From NCBI RefSeq assembly GCF_027625935.1, contig NZ_CP115300.1, forward strand, positions 8,370,001 through 8,434,000: a DNA stretch of 64,000 bases, read 5' to 3'. Source of the stretch: Streptomyces camelliae (GTDB lineage: Bacteria; Actinomycetota; Actinomycetes; Streptomycetales; Streptomycetaceae). Under the pieces are notes generated by a model. It was not told the origin of the DNA. It worked only from the letters and a program-made list of their open reading frames with translations, and made no database searches. Positions within the stretch are counted from its first letter, which is position 1; each line of letters begins with the position of its first letter. Shown in pieces: positions 1 through 7,837 of this stretch. The translations under genes and the position numbers were made by a program.

Positions 1-2
1 AT

Positions 3-1109
3 GCCGGGCGGCGGCTGCGGCGGGCCACGGCCGATCTGCGCCTCGCGATCCTGCAACTGCTGATGGTGGAGGACACCGTCTCCGCCCGCCGGGTCGCCGC
101 CGGGCTGTGGCCGGGGCTGCTGGAGGAGGACACCGCCCGCGTGTACGTCGTCGAGACCTCCGCCGCCGAACGCGACCGGCTCGCCGACGCCTGCGCGGAC
201 AGCACCGAGGGCCGGGCCCTCGTCGTGCGCTGCCCCGCGATGGACGGACACGTCATCGTCGTCGGCCCGTCGGCCGAGGTGGGGGAGCGGCTGCGGTCCC
301 TCGTCGCCGGCCACCCCGGCACCTTCCTCGGCGGCAGCCCCCGCCAGCGCCTGGCCCTGACCGCCACCGCCTACGGACAGGCCGTCACCGCCCTGGCCGT
401 CGCCCGCTTCCGGCCCGAACGGTCCGCGGTCTACGCCGCCCGCACCCGCCCCGCCCAGCTCATGGACCCGGCCGGAGTGCGCACCTGGGCCGCCGGGGTG
501 CTGCGCCCGCTCGACACACTGCCGCACCATGTGCGGGCCGAACTGCTCGCCACCACCGGGCTGGGCCTGGAGTTCACCGCCGTCAGCGCCGCCAAGGTGC
601 TCGGCGTCAGCCGGAACACGGTCCGTGCCCGGATGGACCGGGTCGCCGGCCTGCTCGGCGCCGACTTCTCCCGGCTCGCCGTCCGCGCCGTCGCCCATCT
701 CGCCCTCAACACCGAGGCCGCGCACGGCCCGTACGACCCCGGCGGCCCCGCGGGCCATCCGGCGGACCGGGACGGGCTCGCGGACCTGCTCGGCACGCGG
801 GCGCTGCGCACCTGGGCCGAGGGGCTCCTCGGCCGGCTCGACGAGGACGGCCGGGACCTGCGCGCCACCCTGCGCGCCTGGACAGCCGCCGACGCGCACG
901 CCGAGCGCGCCGCCCAGACGCTCGGTGTCCACGCCCAGACCGTGCGCGAACATCTCCGGGCGGCCGAAGGTGTCCTGGAACGCCGGCTGACGGGCGGCGG
1001 CACCGATCTGTACGAGACCGTCCTCGCCCACCTGGTCACCGGCGAGCTGCCCGTACCCGAACTCGGTACGACGAACCGGGAGGAACCGGACTCGGCTGTG
1101 CACGGGTGA
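3..1109 (+). CDS. PucR/CdaR-like helix-turn-helix regulator, 5' end outside window
   Basis: The reading frame is open to the first base of the window, so the gene begins upstream; the first internal ATG at 63 is probably not the start because coding sequence continues before it. The C-terminal third holds two helix-turn-helix stretches: one around the residues AAKVLGVSRNTVRARMDRV (about 575-640) and one around AERAAQTLGVHAQTVREHL (about 900-955). This doubled HTH with a variable N-terminal sensor region is typical of the PucR-type regulators common in Streptomyces. The ligand and targets cannot be read from the sequence. No operon partner is visible: the next gene downstream is on the opposite strand and convergent. 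Confidence 0.8.
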   Translation, partial: AGRRLRRATADLRLAILQLLMVEDTVSARRVAAGLWPGLLEEDTARVYVVETSAAERDRLADACADSTEGRALVVRCPAMDGHVIVVGPSAEVGERLRSLVAGHPGTFLGGSPRQRLALTATAYGQAVTALAVARFRPERSAVYAARTRPAQLMDPAGVRTWAAGVLRPLDTLPHHVRAELLATTGLGLEFTAVSAAKVLGVSRNTVRARMDRVAGLLGADFSRLAVRAVAHLALNTEAAHGPYDPGGPAGHPADRDGLADLLGTRALRTWAEGLLGRLDEDGRDLRATLRAWTAADAHAERAAQTLGVHAQTVREHLRAAEGVLERRLTGGGTDLYETVLAHLVTGELPVPELGTTNREEPDSAVHG

Positions 1110-1229
1110 GTGCCCGGCGGACCGGGCCGGGCACCGGTGCGCTACCCCGGGCCCCGTATCGCACGTAAGTTCAGTGGTCCGCGGGGCACGACCGGCACGG
1201 GGGACCGGTCGCGGCCCCGCGCCGCTGCG

Positions 1230-2480
1230 TCAACCCGTGGGTGTGACCGGGAGGTTGTAGACGTGGGCGGGGGTGATGATCGTCGTGATCGCCCTGCCCA
1301 GCACCGTGGTGGGCTCCTGGCCCTGGTAGTCGGTGTCGGTGTTGAGCAGCACGACGAGCGTCGTCCGCGTCGACGGCAGGTGGACCGTCAGGGACTCGTA
1401 ACCCGGCAGGGAGCCGTTGTGGCCGATCCAGCCCTGCACGTCGAAGATGCCCAGGCCGTATCCGGCGCCCTTGATCGTGCCGGTCTGCGGTGTGATCAGC
1501 CGCTGTTGCTGGGTGGCGGCGCTGATCATCCGTTCGCCGTCGGGGAATTGGCCCGTGGCGACGGTACGCGCCCAGATCCGCAGATTCTCCAGGGTCGAGA
1601 TCATCGCGCCGGCCGCCCAGCCCCAGGACGGGTTCCAGTCGGCCGCGTCGGCGACCTCGCCGTTCGCCGTCTGCTCGGTGTAGCCCTGCGCGTGCGGGCT
1701 GGGGAACTCGTTGCCCGTCGGGAAGAGCGTGTCCCGCATGCCGGCCGGATCGGTGACGTGCTGCTCGATGTAGTCCCCGAGGCGCTGCCCGCTCTGCTTC
1801 TCCACCACCAGGCCGAGCAGGATGAGGTTGGTGTTGCAGTAGGAGAACTTCTGCCCCGGCGGGAACAGCACCGGATGCTTGAAGGAGTAGGCGAGCAACT
1901 GCCGGGGTGTGAAGCCCCGTTGCGGATGCGAGGTGAGCTCCTTGACGAAGCCCGGGTCCGCGGAGTAGTTGAACAGCCCGCTGCGCATGTCCGCGAGCTG
2001 CCGCAGCGTGATCCGGTCGCCTCCCGGCACCCCGTCGACGTACTTGCCGATCGGGTCGTCGAGACCGACCTTCTTCCGGTCGACCAGCTGCAGCAGCGCG
2101 GACACGGTGAACGTCTTGGTCTCGCTGCCGATGCGCATGTACAGGTCGGGCGTCATCCTGCGGCCCGTGCTCGTGTCGGCCACACCGAACGAGCGGACGT
2201 AACTCGGCTGCCCCGGCGTCCAGATGCCGACGGTGGCGCCGGGAATGTCCGCCTCGCGCATCACCTTCCGTACGGCGGCGTCCAGTTGGCGTGCCACGAC
2301 CGGCGTGAGGTCGCGGACGGCCGGTCCCGAGGGGGAGGGGCCGGGTGACCCGGTGGCCGGTGCGGCGGGTGCGGAAGCCGGCGTTGCCCATACGGGCGCG
2401 GCGGCGGGCGGTGCCAGCAGCGTCCCCACCGTGACGGCCACCGTCGCCCCCCTCAGCAGGCGTGCGGACGATTGCGACAT
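1230..2480 (-). CDS. Secreted serine hydrolase, beta-lactamase/D-Ala-D-Ala carboxypeptidase family (S12)
   Basis: A 416-residue protein with an N-terminal signal region (hydrophobic stretch around residues 10-32 ending in Ala-rich sequence) followed by a penicillin-recognising fold. The three active-site motifs are visible: SETK at residues 119-122 (SxxK), YCN at 214-216 (YxN) and HNG at 354-356 (the H/KxG box). This fits the class C beta-lactamase/DD-peptidase/esterase superfamily, acting outside the cytoplasm on peptidoglycan peptides, esters or a small substrate. The ATG at 2480 is chosen because a GGAG ribosome site lies just upstream and the signal peptide starts there; the frame is open further upstream but without a ribosome site. 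Which activity it has cannot be decided by eye. Confidence 0.93.
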   Translation of the reverse strand: MSQSSARLLRGATVAVTVGTLLAPPAAAPVWATPASAPAAPATGSPGPSPSGPAVRDLTPVVARQLDAAVRKVMREADIPGATVGIWTPGQPSYVRSFGVADTSTGRRMTPDLYMRIGSETKTFTVSALLQLVDRKKVGLDDPIGKYVDGVPGGDRITLRQLADMRSGLFNYSADPGFVKELTSHPQRGFTPRQLLAYSFKHPVLFPPGQKFSYCNTNLILLGLVVEKQSGQRLGDYIEQHVTDPAGMRDTLFPTGNEFPSPHAQGYTEQTANGEVADAADWNPSWGWAAGAMISTLENLRIWARTVATGQFPDGERMISAATQQQRLITPQTGTIKGAGYGLGIFDVQGWIGHNGSLPGYESLTVHLPSTRTTLVVLLNTDTDYQGQEPTTVLGRAITTIITPAHVYNLPVTPTG

Positions 2481-2700
2481 GGGCTGACTCCAAGCACGTG
2501 AGAGCCGAACCTGCGCTGAGCGGGACGTCGGAGCCCGGACCTCCCAGCATAGGAGCGCGCACCCCGGCCCGCCCGTCGGACCGGGCGGGCCGGCAGGGCG
2601 CGCGGGAGCGCCGGCGGGATGCTTGTCCGACAGGTGAGGGGCCCATTCGGGGGACGGCCTCACCCGGCCCGGTGACCCGACGGGGCCGGGCGTACCGGCG

Positions 2701-3204
2701 GTGACTCACGGGCGTTGCCCCGGCATGAACCGCTTGGACGGCATGGACCGTTCGGACCGCCTGGACCCGGCGTACCGCCCCGACCGGCCGGACGCGGCGT
2801 ACCGCCTGGACCCCGCCTACCGCCTGGACCGGCTGGAGCGTAGGCACCGTACCGGCCGTCCGGAGCAGGCGGGCCCGGGGGACCGGACGGAGCAGGCGCG
2901 CCGGGTGGACCGGATCGACCAGGCGCGCCGGGCGGAGCGAACCGATCAGACGCGTCACGTGGACCGGACCGATCAGACGCGCCGGGCGGACCGGACCGAT
3001 CGGACGCGTCACGTGGACCGGACCGATCAGACGCGCCGCGCGGACCGGCGCGAGCAGGCGGACCGGGCCCGGGAGCCGATCTACGCCCGGCTCGTCGCCG
3101 AGTGGCGAGCGCAGGGGCGGGCCGTGCCCGCGGAACCGGACGTGCTGTGGGCCGTCGTTCCCGGTCTCGCCTCGCGCACCCCGGCCGCGGCCGAGCGCAC
3201 CTGA
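2701..3204 (+). CDS. Small charged protein with nonapeptide repeats
   Basis: A 167-residue protein of unknown function. Residues 15-60 are rich in Arg, Asp and Tyr. Residues 61-123 are seven consecutive 9-residue units of the form D-R-T-D-Q-T-R-R/H-A/V, extremely rich in Arg and Asp. The C-terminal 40 residues (from about EPIYARLVAEWRAQGR) look like an ordered conserved tail and resemble the ends of small Streptomyces hypothetical proteins. The frame starts at a GTG at 2701; ATGs at 2725 and 2743 are possible alternatives. The repeat is probably helical and highly charged. An overlapping frame on the other strand is also open because of the repeat, but only this frame carries the conserved-looking tail. 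Confidence 0.6.
   Translation: MTHGRCPGMNRLDGMDRSDRLDPAYRPDRPDAAYRLDPAYRLDRLERRHRTGRPEQAGPGDRTEQARRVDRIDQARRAERTDQTRHVDRTDQTRRADRTDRTRHVDRTDQTRRADRREQADRAREPIYARLVAEWRAQGRAVPAEPDVLWAVVPGLASRTPAAAERT
2881..3069 (+). repeat. 27-bp tandem repeat inside the small charged protein gene
   Basis: About seven tandem 27-bp units encode the nonapeptide repeat. The four central units (about 2940-3050) are nearly identical at the DNA level, and the sub-motif GACGCGTCACGTGGACC recurs in alternate units, suggesting recent expansion of a two-unit block. Confidence 0.85.
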
Positions 3205-3208
3205 TCCG

Positions 3209-3676
3209 TCACTGCCCGCACAGCGGGGCGAGGACGGCGAGGGTGCCGTTGGCCTCCCGCAGGGCTTCTTCGAGAGTGCCGGGCGCGTGCAGCGTGCCGG
3301 TGCCGTCGGGCGGCACGAGCCACTCCAGGAAGCGCGCCGGGCGGTACGGCGGCGGTACGGCCACCCAGGACCCCTTGGTCGCGTACCGCAGACCGGCGCC
3401 CACCCAGCCCCCGGACGGGTCCGGCGGCACGAAGAACCCGACCCGGCCCGCCGCCGAGTCGACCAGTGTCGGCCCCGGGACGGGCATCCCGGGCCGCCAC
3501 AGCAGGTCCAGGGTGAGCAGCCCGAGCCGGTCGGGCACGCTCAGCACGTCCCAGAAGCGGCCCGCCTCCAGCAGCGCGATCCCCTCACCGTGATCCCACT
3601 CCCATTTGCACGAGCGCGGGTCCGCCGCCGCGGCGGCCAGCCACTCCACGCCCCGCATCCACATCGTGTTCGTCAT
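3209..3676 (-). CDS. Hypothetical protein, 155 aa
   Basis: I do not recognise the family with certainty. The protein is soluble, begins around MTNTMWMRGVEWLAA, has a Trp-rich N-terminal segment (CKWEWDHGEGIALLEAGRFW) and a mixed middle with PPDPSGGWVGAG, and shows no signal peptide or membrane segment. The ATG at 3676 is preferred because GGAGCAGCGC precedes it; ATGs four and six codons later are also possible. Its stop lies four bases after the stop of the convergent repeat protein. A 6-4-6 inverted repeat at 3775-3790 lies about 100 bp upstream and may belong to its promoter. Confidence 0.7.
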   Translation of the reverse strand: MTNTMWMRGVEWLAAAAADPRSCKWEWDHGEGIALLEAGRFWDVLSVPDRLGLLTLDLLWRPGMPVPGPTLVDSAAGRVGFFVPPDPSGGWVGAGLRYATKGSWVAVPPPYRPARFLEWLVPPDGTGTLHAPGTLEEALREANGTLAVLAPLCGQ

Positions 3677-3774
3677 GCGCTGCTCCGGATGTCCTCGCTC
3701 GCCTGCCTCGGCGCAGGCAGCGACCACGGCCGGGCACGTCGTGCGCCCGCACAGCGACCCGGCATATGCATGCT

Positions 3775-3790
3775 CGTAGATATTTCTACG
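3775..3790. promoter_or_regulatory. Inverted repeat CGTAGA-TATT-TCTACG
   Basis: A perfect 6-bp inverted repeat with an AT spacer sits in an AT-rich patch between the 155-aa gene and the stop of the PP2C phosphatase gene, both on the minus strand. Its place upstream of the 155-aa gene makes an operator or promoter element plausible. No function is shown. Confidence 0.35.
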
Positions 3791-3854
3791 TGGCGGAAGG
3801 GGTGGCGCGGCCTGGCGTTTGAGACGGTTCGTTCGAACTACGGCTGTGGGTTCG

Positions 3855-4961
3855 TCAATTGGGGGCGTCCGCCGAGCCGGGGGCCAGCACCAGCATGGAG
3901 ACGTCGTCCCGGACCTCGTACCGCAGCCGCACCAGGTCCTGCCAGACCAGTCCGGGCAGGTCGGTGGCGGGCCCGGTACCGCTCAGGGCGGCCAGCCGCG
4001 CCGGCAGCGGATAGAAGACGTCGCTGGCGTCCCGCGCCTCCCACACCCCGTCGGAGGCCAGGAACAACCGGTCGCCCGGCCCGAGCGCCACGGTGATCTC
4101 CTTCGGCGGTTCGACGCCGAGCAGCCCGAGGCCCAGTGGTGGCCCCGGCGCGACCGTCACCTCCAGGGCGTGCTCCTCGTGCAGCAGGACGGGGGCCGGA
4201 TGACCGCAGCCCACCACCCGCACCGCCCGCCCGTCGGCGGAGAACTCCAGCAGCACGCCGGTGGCGAACAGCTCCCCGTCCGGCACACCCGCCGAGTCCA
4301 CCGCCAGCCGGCGGTCCATCCGCGCGGCCACCGACTCCAGGTCCGGCTGGTCCAGCACGGCCTCCCGGAAGGCACCCAGCAGGGACACGACCGTGGAGAC
4401 CGCCGACAGCCCGTGTCCCCGGACGTCCCCCATCACCGCGCGCACCCCGTACGGCCCGTCGCGCACGTCGAAGAAGTCCCCGCCGACCAGCGTCCCGTCC
4501 TGCGCGGCCCGGTAGAAACCCGTGCACTCCACGCTTCCGACCCGCTGCGGCAGCAGTGGCATCACGGCGCGCTGCACGGCCTCGCCGATCGCCCGCTCGG
4601 CGTCCAGCTGGGCGTCCCGGCGACTGCGCACGTACGACACGAACACGCTCAGCACGGCCACGAAGACGATGGTGAGCAGGTCGGTGTTGCCGGGACGGTT
4701 CAGATGAGTGGCCGGGACGTTCAGCGCCGCGACCACTCCGGCACCGAGGACGGCGGTCGCCAGCGGGCCGTACGACAGGACCGCCAGTGGCGGGATGGCG
4801 CCCAGCAGGAAGCCGAGGTCGCGGGCGTGCGGGGTGACCGCGGTGGCGGTGCTGACGCCGACGAGCAGCGCCACGGGCAGCACCCGTACCCACCCCGGCG
4901 GCGGCGCCCCGCGCAACCACCCACGCTCCTCCCGCGCCCCCCACCCGCACACCAGTCCCAC
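3855..4961 (-). CDS. Membrane PP2C-family (SpoIIE-type) protein phosphatase
   Basis: The N-terminal part has about four hydrophobic segments (from VLPVALLVGVSTATAV through LLTIVFVAVLSVFVSYV), followed by a linker helix rich in Arg and Glu and a SpoIIE/PP2C domain. Catalytic-domain signatures are visible: VGGDFFD (metal-binding Asp), MGDVRGHG, GCGHPAPVLL, LFLASDGVWE and a final DDVSMLVL. Such proteins dephosphorylate anti-sigma-factor antagonists in partner-switching pathways; here the sensor is membrane-bound. The start is uncertain: GTG at 4961 is used as a compromise. The frame extends to a GTG at 5066 without a ribosome site, and a TTG at 4916 is preceded by a good GGAGGAG. No anti-sigma or antagonist gene is adjacent. 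Confidence 0.88.
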   Translation of the reverse strand: MGLVCGWGAREERGWLRGAPPPGWVRVLPVALLVGVSTATAVTPHARDLGFLLGAIPPLAVLSYGPLATAVLGAGVVAALNVPATHLNRPGNTDLLTIVFVAVLSVFVSYVRSRRDAQLDAERAIGEAVQRAVMPLLPQRVGSVECTGFYRAAQDGTLVGGDFFDVRDGPYGVRAVMGDVRGHGLSAVSTVVSLLGAFREAVLDQPDLESVAARMDRRLAVDSAGVPDGELFATGVLLEFSADGRAVRVVGCGHPAPVLLHEEHALEVTVAPGPPLGLGLLGVEPPKEITVALGPGDRLFLASDGVWEARDASDVFYPLPARLAALSGTGPATDLPGLVWQDLVRLRYEVRDDVSMLVLAPGSADAPN

Positions 4962-5120
4962 ACCCCCAACGTACGCCGCCACCCCGGACCGGGCCTCTCG
5001 CTCCGCGGCGGGAGAGGCGGGCGCCTGAAGCCGGCCGGAGCCCCGAGTTCCCGGCAGGGCGGCCACGGCGCCGGGGCCGGCCCGGGGTCCGCAGGCGGGT
5101 CGGCGGTGCGGGGCCCGGGG

Positions 5121-6008
5121 TCAGGCTGTGGTGGTGGCCAAGTGGCTCTGCGCCGTTGCCAGGATCTCGGTGACGCGGAGGCCGAACGCGGCGTCGCAGG
5201 CGTGCGGGCGGCCCGTGCGGGCGGCGGTCAGCAGGGCGTCGGCCGCCCGGGTGAGCGCGGGGACCGCGCCCTCGGAGCTGCCGGGGAGAACCGTCACCCC
5301 CGCCTCGCCCCTCAACTCCACATCGGCCCCGGCGGCGGCCGGCGGCGCCGTCAGGCTCAGCGTGAGCGTGCTGGAGGCGCCGGTGGCGTGGTCGAGGACC
5401 AGGTGGACGGTGTCGGCGGGACCGTGCGCCGCCGCCACCACCTGCCGTACGTCACCCAGGACCGGCAGCAGAACGGACAGGGCGTGCGGGCCCACGTCCC
5501 ACAGCGCACCCTTCTCCCGCCGCCACGGCGAGTCCGCGAACGGGCTGTCGGACGTGAACACCGCCCCCAGCCATTGCGCCCGCGCCGTGAACCAGCCCGC
5601 CACGGCCGCCTGCTCCTCGATCCAGGCCTCCGGCTCCTTCTGGAAGCGTGCGGTGAAGAAGACCACCGACGCCACCCCGGCCCGGTCCACGGCCGCCACG
5701 ACCGACCGGGCCTCGGCGACCGACAACGCCAGCGGCTTGTCCAGCAGCAGATGACGGCCCGCCCGCGCCGCCCGCACCGCCAGCTCCGCCTGCACGGACG
5801 GCGGCAGGGCCACCGCCACCGCGTCCACGTCGGCCAGCAGCGCGTCCGCGTCGTCGTACGCCGTGACGTCGTACCGCTCCGCCAGTTCCCTGGCCGCCGA
5901 CGGCCGGCGCCCCCACACCCCCGCGAACCGCAGGCCGGTGTGTCCGGCGAGCGCGGGGGCGTAGGCCGCCCGGGCCCACGGGCCCGTTCCCAGCAGTCCG
6001 ATGCGCAT
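5121..6008 (-). CDS. Gfo/Idh/MocA-family oxidoreductase
   Basis: A 295-residue NAD(P)-dependent oxidoreductase. The N-terminal Rossmann motif GLLGTGPWARAAYAPAL and the family signature around LLLDKPLALSVAEA (the EKP-like lysine) are present, followed by a C-terminal substrate domain. The ATG at 6008 follows GAAGGGAA. It starts only 35 bp after the stop of the ATP-grasp ligase on the same strand, so it is probably part of the graspetide operon. The usual third gene of such loci is a protein methyltransferase, so an oxidoreductase here is unusual. It may oxidise or reduce the modified peptide or a small molecule, or be unrelated. The substrate cannot be inferred. Confidence 0.9.
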   Translation of the reverse strand: MRIGLLGTGPWARAAYAPALAGHTGLRFAGVWGRRPSAARELAERYDVTAYDDADALLADVDAVAVALPPSVQAELAVRAARAGRHLLLDKPLALSVAEARSVVAAVDRAGVASVVFFTARFQKEPEAWIEEQAAVAGWFTARAQWLGAVFTSDSPFADSPWRREKGALWDVGPHALSVLLPVLGDVRQVVAAAHGPADTVHLVLDHATGASSTLTLSLTAPPAAAGADVELRGEAGVTVLPGSSEGAVPALTRAADALLTAARTGRPHACDAAFGLRVTEILATAQSHLATTTA

Positions 6009-6043
6009 GCCGTGTTCCCTTCTCCGAGCCGATCCCCGCACCC

Positions 6044-7027
6044 TCAAGATGCTGCGCTCCGGTCGCCCTTCGCACACCTGACGTCAGAATCCCCGCCCGC
6101 GGCAAGCCAGTTGGCGATCGTGGCGGCGATGGGCTGACCTGTGTCCATCTCCACGAACCCGAACTGGCCCGACTGGTTGCACTCCAGGAACCACCAGATC
6201 CCGTCCGCGTCCTCGGCGAAGTCGAATGCGCCGTACGCGAGTTCCGCGCCCCTCATGTACCGCCGCACGCCCTCCGCGACGCTCGGCGGCACCTGAGCGG
6301 GCAGCCACGGGGAGACCGACGGGGCGAACCGGACGTCCACGTCGTCGGGGTGCGCGTCGGGGGCGGTGGGCTTGCGCGCGGCCAGCAGGGTGTCGCCGAC
6401 GACGGTGAGCCGGACGTCGGCCCGCTTGGCGATCCGCCGCTGCAGCAGTGTCGGACCGAAGGCGACCGCCGCGAAGTCCGTGTCCGGCGCGACCCGGCTG
6501 GTCGGCACCGCGCGCGGCGGCTCCTGCGGATGCGCACCGGAGACCGGCTTGACCACCAGGTCCGGGTAGCGCGCGGCGAACTCCCGCGCCGCCTGCGGGA
6601 ATGTCGTGATCAGCGTGGCCGGCACCGGCAGGCCGCAGTGCTGGGCGTGACGCAGCTGCCAGGGCTTGTGCCGGGCGCGCTGGGCGGCGTCGGGATGGTT
6701 CATCCAGCGCGCGTCGGTGCACCGCAGCATGCCGTACAGCGCCTGCGCGGACTCCTCCGTCAGCCAGGCCGACGGGTGGACGGCGCGGGCGGCCGCGGTA
6801 CCCGGCCTGCGCACCCAGACGGAGCGCAGGCCGCTCATGCTCACCAGGCGCCCGCCGACGGACAGATGTCCACGGCAGGCGCCCTGCACGTACTCGCCCG
6901 ACAGCGCCACCCCGTTGGTCAGATCGGCGGGGTCGAGCCGGACGACGGGCACGCCGGCCTCGCCGAGCCGGAGGACCACCATGTCCGCCGTCACGTCCTC
7001 TTCACTGGTCAGGATGAGCACGGTCAT
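6044..7027 (-). CDS. tgmB: ATP-grasp ribosomal peptide maturase (graspetide ligase)
   Basis: A 327-residue cytosolic ATP-grasp enzyme of the SAV_5884/TgmB type. It begins with MTVLILTSEEDVTADMV, carries the family-typical SVWVRRPG and the DARWMNHP segment, then the ATP-grasp lysine region PDLVVKPVSG and the metal-binding region DFAEDADGIWWFLECNQSGQFGFVE. It should activate Asp or Glu side chains of the precursor by phosphorylation and close omega-ester or omega-amide rings with Thr, Ser or Lys. It lies 17 bp downstream of the precursor gene on the same strand. The start codon is ATG at 7027, immediately after the precursor. Length fits the family. Confidence 0.95.
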   Translation of the reverse strand: MTVLILTSEEDVTADMVVLRLGEAGVPVVRLDPADLTNGVALSGEYVQGACRGHLSVGGRLVSMSGLRSVWVRRPGTAAARAVHPSAWLTEESAQALYGMLRCTDARWMNHPDAAQRARHKPWQLRHAQHCGLPVPATLITTFPQAAREFAARYPDLVVKPVSGAHPQEPPRAVPTSRVAPDTDFAAVAFGPTLLQRRIAKRADVRLTVVGDTLLAARKPTAPDAHPDDVDVRFAPSVSPWLPAQVPPSVAEGVRRYMRGAELAYGAFDFAEDADGIWWFLECNQSGQFGFVEMDTGQPIAATIANWLAAGGDSDVRCAKGDRSAAS

Positions 7028-7044
7028 GTTCTCGGGTCCGCGGT

Positions 7045-7236
7045 TCAGTCGTCGAAGTGCGTCTTGGAACCGGCGGTCGACGTCGTGGTCCCCAGAGCCC
7101 TCAGGGTCGCGTGGTCGGTGGCGGCGATCCGCCCGTCCGGGAGGACGTTCAACTGCAGTCCGGAGTCATACGCATACGGAGTGGTGACGTCCAACTGCAC
7201 AGCGGGGCGCGCGTAGTTGAGCGTGAACGGTTGCAT
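7045..7236 (-). CDS. tgmA: ATP-grasp-modified RiPP precursor (graspetide)
   Basis: A 63-residue precursor. The leader has the conserved recognition element PFTLNYARP at residues 3-11. The putative core is the C-terminal segment from about residue 49: possible acceptors Thr50-52, Ser53, Thr54, Ser57, Lys58 and Thr59, and terminal donors Asp62 and Asp63. With two clustered carboxylates at most two side-chain rings would form using these donors; Asp41 further in is a less likely donor. The ribosome site GGGAGAG lies before the ATG at 7236. The gene heads a minus-strand operon with tgmB and probably the oxidoreductase gene. No protease or transporter is encoded alongside. Confidence 0.93.
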   Translation of the reverse strand: MQPFTLNYARPAVQLDVTTPYAYDSGLQLNVLPDGRIAATDHATLRALGTTTSTAGSKTHFDD

Positions 7237-7395
7237 GGTCTCTCCCTGGTTCGGCTTTCACGTCCTTATACGAATCGAACGGGTGATTGGTTTCCTTACG
7301 CTGCGTAACCGCAGGCCGGAGTGGGTGCCGCGAGTCCTCCCCGTAAGGAAACAACACAACGTTGTTCCGTTGGCCGGGCCGGATAGCATGCCCGC
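7237..7395. promoter_or_regulatory. Divergent promoter region of the graspetide operon and the HTH-tap operon
   Basis: For the plus-strand gene, TTGTTC (7362-7367) and TAGCAT (7384-7389) are separated by 16 bp, and the -10 box ends six bases before the ATG at 7396, so the transcript is probably leaderless. A perfect palindrome ACAACGTTGT (7356-7365) overlaps the -35 box and would suit autoregulation. For the minus-strand operon, TATAAG (complement of 7264-7269) is a possible -10 box about 30 bp before tgmA. The region is visibly AT-richer than its surroundings. Confidence 0.55.
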
Positions 7396-7827
7396 ATGGC
7401 ACAGGACGCCTACGACGCCCACGAAGTTCACGATGCCCGGGATTCCCAGGCCGCCCAGGCCGCGGCCCGGCTGCGGCTCGCCGCCCTCGCGGCCGACGCC
7501 GCGCTCGACGGTACCCCGGCACACCGGGTCGCCGAGGACGCGGCGCTCCTCGCCCGGCTGCTGAGCGCGACCGACCGCCGCGGGCCCGGGACCGGCGCGC
7601 CGTCGGGCGTCACGGCCGACGACGTCGGCGCCGCCCTCGGTCTCGTGGACGGACTGCGCCGTCAACTGGACCGGCTGGAGAGCCAGGTGGTGATGGAGGC
7701 GCGGCGCCGGGGTATGGACTGGCGGCAGATCGCCCTGCACCAGGGGATGAACTCCGCGCAGGCGGCCTCGCAGCGCCATCAGCGGCTGACGACCCGGCTC
7801 GAAGAGATCCGCCAGGGCGTCAGGTAG
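7396..7827 (+). CDS. Small helix-turn-helix protein, 143 aa
   Basis: An Ala-rich, mostly helical protein. Residues about 70-143 contain a helix pair (GLRRQLDRLESQVVMEARRR) followed by an HTH-like unit (GMDWRQIALHQGMNSAQAASQRHQRL) similar to the R-x-G-x-S-W-x-x-I-A element of several Streptomyces putative DNA-binding proteins. The start ATG at 7396 is six bases after a TAGCAT box, so translation is probably leaderless. Ten bases separate its stop from the tap-like gene, so the two are likely co-transcribed. It may regulate the divergent promoter. I do not recognise a named family. Confidence 0.8.
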   Translation: MAQDAYDAHEVHDARDSQAAQAAARLRLAALAADAALDGTPAHRVAEDAALLARLLSATDRRGPGTGAPSGVTADDVGAALGLVDGLRRQLDRLESQVVMEARRRGMDWRQIALHQGMNSAQAASQRHQRLTTRLEEIRQGVR

Positions 7828-7837
7828 AAAGACGGAT

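Noticed and set aside
2881..3069. CRISPR-like array
   Set aside because: The 27-bp units are tandem without spacers and keep a protein frame.
3819..6137. Long open frame on the plus strand over the phosphatase and oxidoreductase genes
   Set aside because: It has Arg/Gly/Pro-rich, low-order sequence with no motifs and lies opposite two clear genes; an effect of high G+C.
7237..7395. Missing methyltransferase gene of the graspetide system
   Set aside because: No frame in the neighbourhood encodes a SAM-dependent methyltransferase; the flanking genes are an HTH protein and an oxidoreductase.
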